The notes under the pieces were generated by a model, which saw only the letters and a list, made by a program, of their open reading frames with translations, had not been told where the DNA came from and did no database searches. From contig CADAXO010000117.1 of the NCBI GenBank assembly GCA_902791885.1, forward strand, positions 1-5,527: 5,527 bases of DNA, written 5' to 3'. Below are positions 5,170 through 5,527 of this stretch, in pieces; positions within the stretch are counted from its first letter, which is position 1, and each line of letters opens with the position of its first letter. The stretch comes from Oscillospiraceae bacterium. Its GTDB lineage: Bacteria > Bacillota_A > Clostridia > Saccharofermentanales > Saccharofermentanaceae. Both the position numbers and the translations under genes were made by a program.

Positions 5170-5526
5170 TCAGTACTGTTTGGTGATTAATCTTGACTCG
5201 AATTCGAGCTTCGGGAGAGGCTTGTCGTAGTAATAACCCTGGGCGATATCGCAGCCGTTTCTGCGCATGTAATTAACCTGATACTCGGTCTCGACGCCCT
5301 CCGCGATACACTGGTATCCGAGAGCCTTCGCCATGGAGATAACGCCCCTGAACATAATGCTCTTCTCGGAATCGTCAGCATCGCCTTCCTCGGGCAGGAA
5401 GCTCTTGTCGATCTTGACCGTAGTCCAAGGAATGCCCTTAAGAATATTAAGAGACGAGAATCCCATACCGAAGTCATCGATGGAAGTATTGATGCCCTTC
5501 TCATGGAAGCTCGATACTACTCTTCT
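5170..5526 (-). CDS. EAL-domain cyclic-di-GMP phosphodiesterase, C-terminal part, cut by window edge
   Basis: 118 visible residues with a TGA stop at 5170-5172; the start lies beyond the window. The visible part is the second half of an EAL domain. Motifs in order: IDDFGMGFSSL (16-26; family form is DDFGTGYSSL) with the metal-binding Asp pair, VKIDKSFL (37-44) with the catalytic Lys38, AEGVET (75-80) with metal-binding Glu, and CDIAQGYYYDKPLP (92-105) with the conserved Gln. All known active-site residues of this half are present, so hydrolysis of c-di-GMP to pGpG is plausible. The EAL motif itself, and any GGDEF, PAS or membrane segment, is out of view. It is the gene just upstream of the zinc-ribbon pair in the same direction, with no terminator in the 62-bp gap, so read-through is possible. 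Confidence 0.9.
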   Translation of the reverse strand, partial: RRVVSSFHEKGINTSIDDFGMGFSSLNILKGIPWTTVKIDKSFLPEEGDADDSEKSIMFRGVISMAKALGYQCIAEGVETEYQVNYMRRNGCDIAQGYYYDKPLPKLEFESRLITKQY

Positions 5527-5527
5527 G

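Noticed and set aside
5171..5178. Palindrome CAGTACTG as a site between the EAL gene and the pair
   Set aside because: It is only 8 bp and lies in the last codons of the EAL gene; palindromes of this size are expected by chance.

Overview
The window looks like chromosomal DNA from a Gram-positive anaerobe of the Clostridia type, perhaps a gut or rumen member of the Lachnospiraceae or Saccharofermentans groups. This rests on moderate GC, strong GGAGG-type ribosome binding sites, TATAAT -10 boxes close to start codons, a lipoprotein glycoside hydrolase, an AraC regulator with a helical N-terminal domain typical of Clostridia, and a Clostridia-like MetY sequence. The assignment is an inference from family resemblance, not a database result.

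Layout from left to right. (1) Positions 1-651, minus strand: the N-terminal half of an O-acetylhomoserine sulfhydrylase (metY), cut by the window edge just after its PLP lysine. (2) Positions 755-1687, minus strand: a LysR-family regulator lying directly upstream of metY in the same orientation. The roughly 100 bp between them hold three inverted repeats: a hairpin followed by a T run at the end of lysR, a T-N11-A palindrome of LysR-box type, and a 9-bp inverted repeat reaching into the metY ribosome binding site. (3) Positions 1767-3182, minus strand: a secreted lipoprotein of glycoside hydrolase family 16 (laminarinase type) with a C-terminal carbohydrate-binding module. It is followed by a hairpin terminator that runs into the lysR promoter. 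(4) Positions 3302-4054, plus strand: an AraC-family regulator divergent from the glucanase, with a direct repeat of 20-bp period next to its own -10 box. (5) Positions 4045-5107, minus strand: two adjacent paralogous small membrane proteins, each with two transmembrane helices, a winged-helix-like segment and a C-terminal four-cysteine zinc ribbon. Their function is unknown. (6) Positions 5170-5526, minus strand: the C-terminal part of an EAL-domain cyclic-di-GMP phosphodiesterase, cut by the window edge.

The likely working units are a LysR-controlled sulfur assimilation gene, an AraC-controlled beta-1,3-glucan degradation gene, and a two-gene membrane/zinc-ribbon operon downstream of a c-di-GMP enzyme. 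Several promoters sit so close to their genes that the predicted leaders are 0-15 nt; lysR may be leaderless. No tRNA, rRNA, CRISPR array or mobile element was seen. The least explained part of the window is the tandem zinc-ribbon membrane protein pair.
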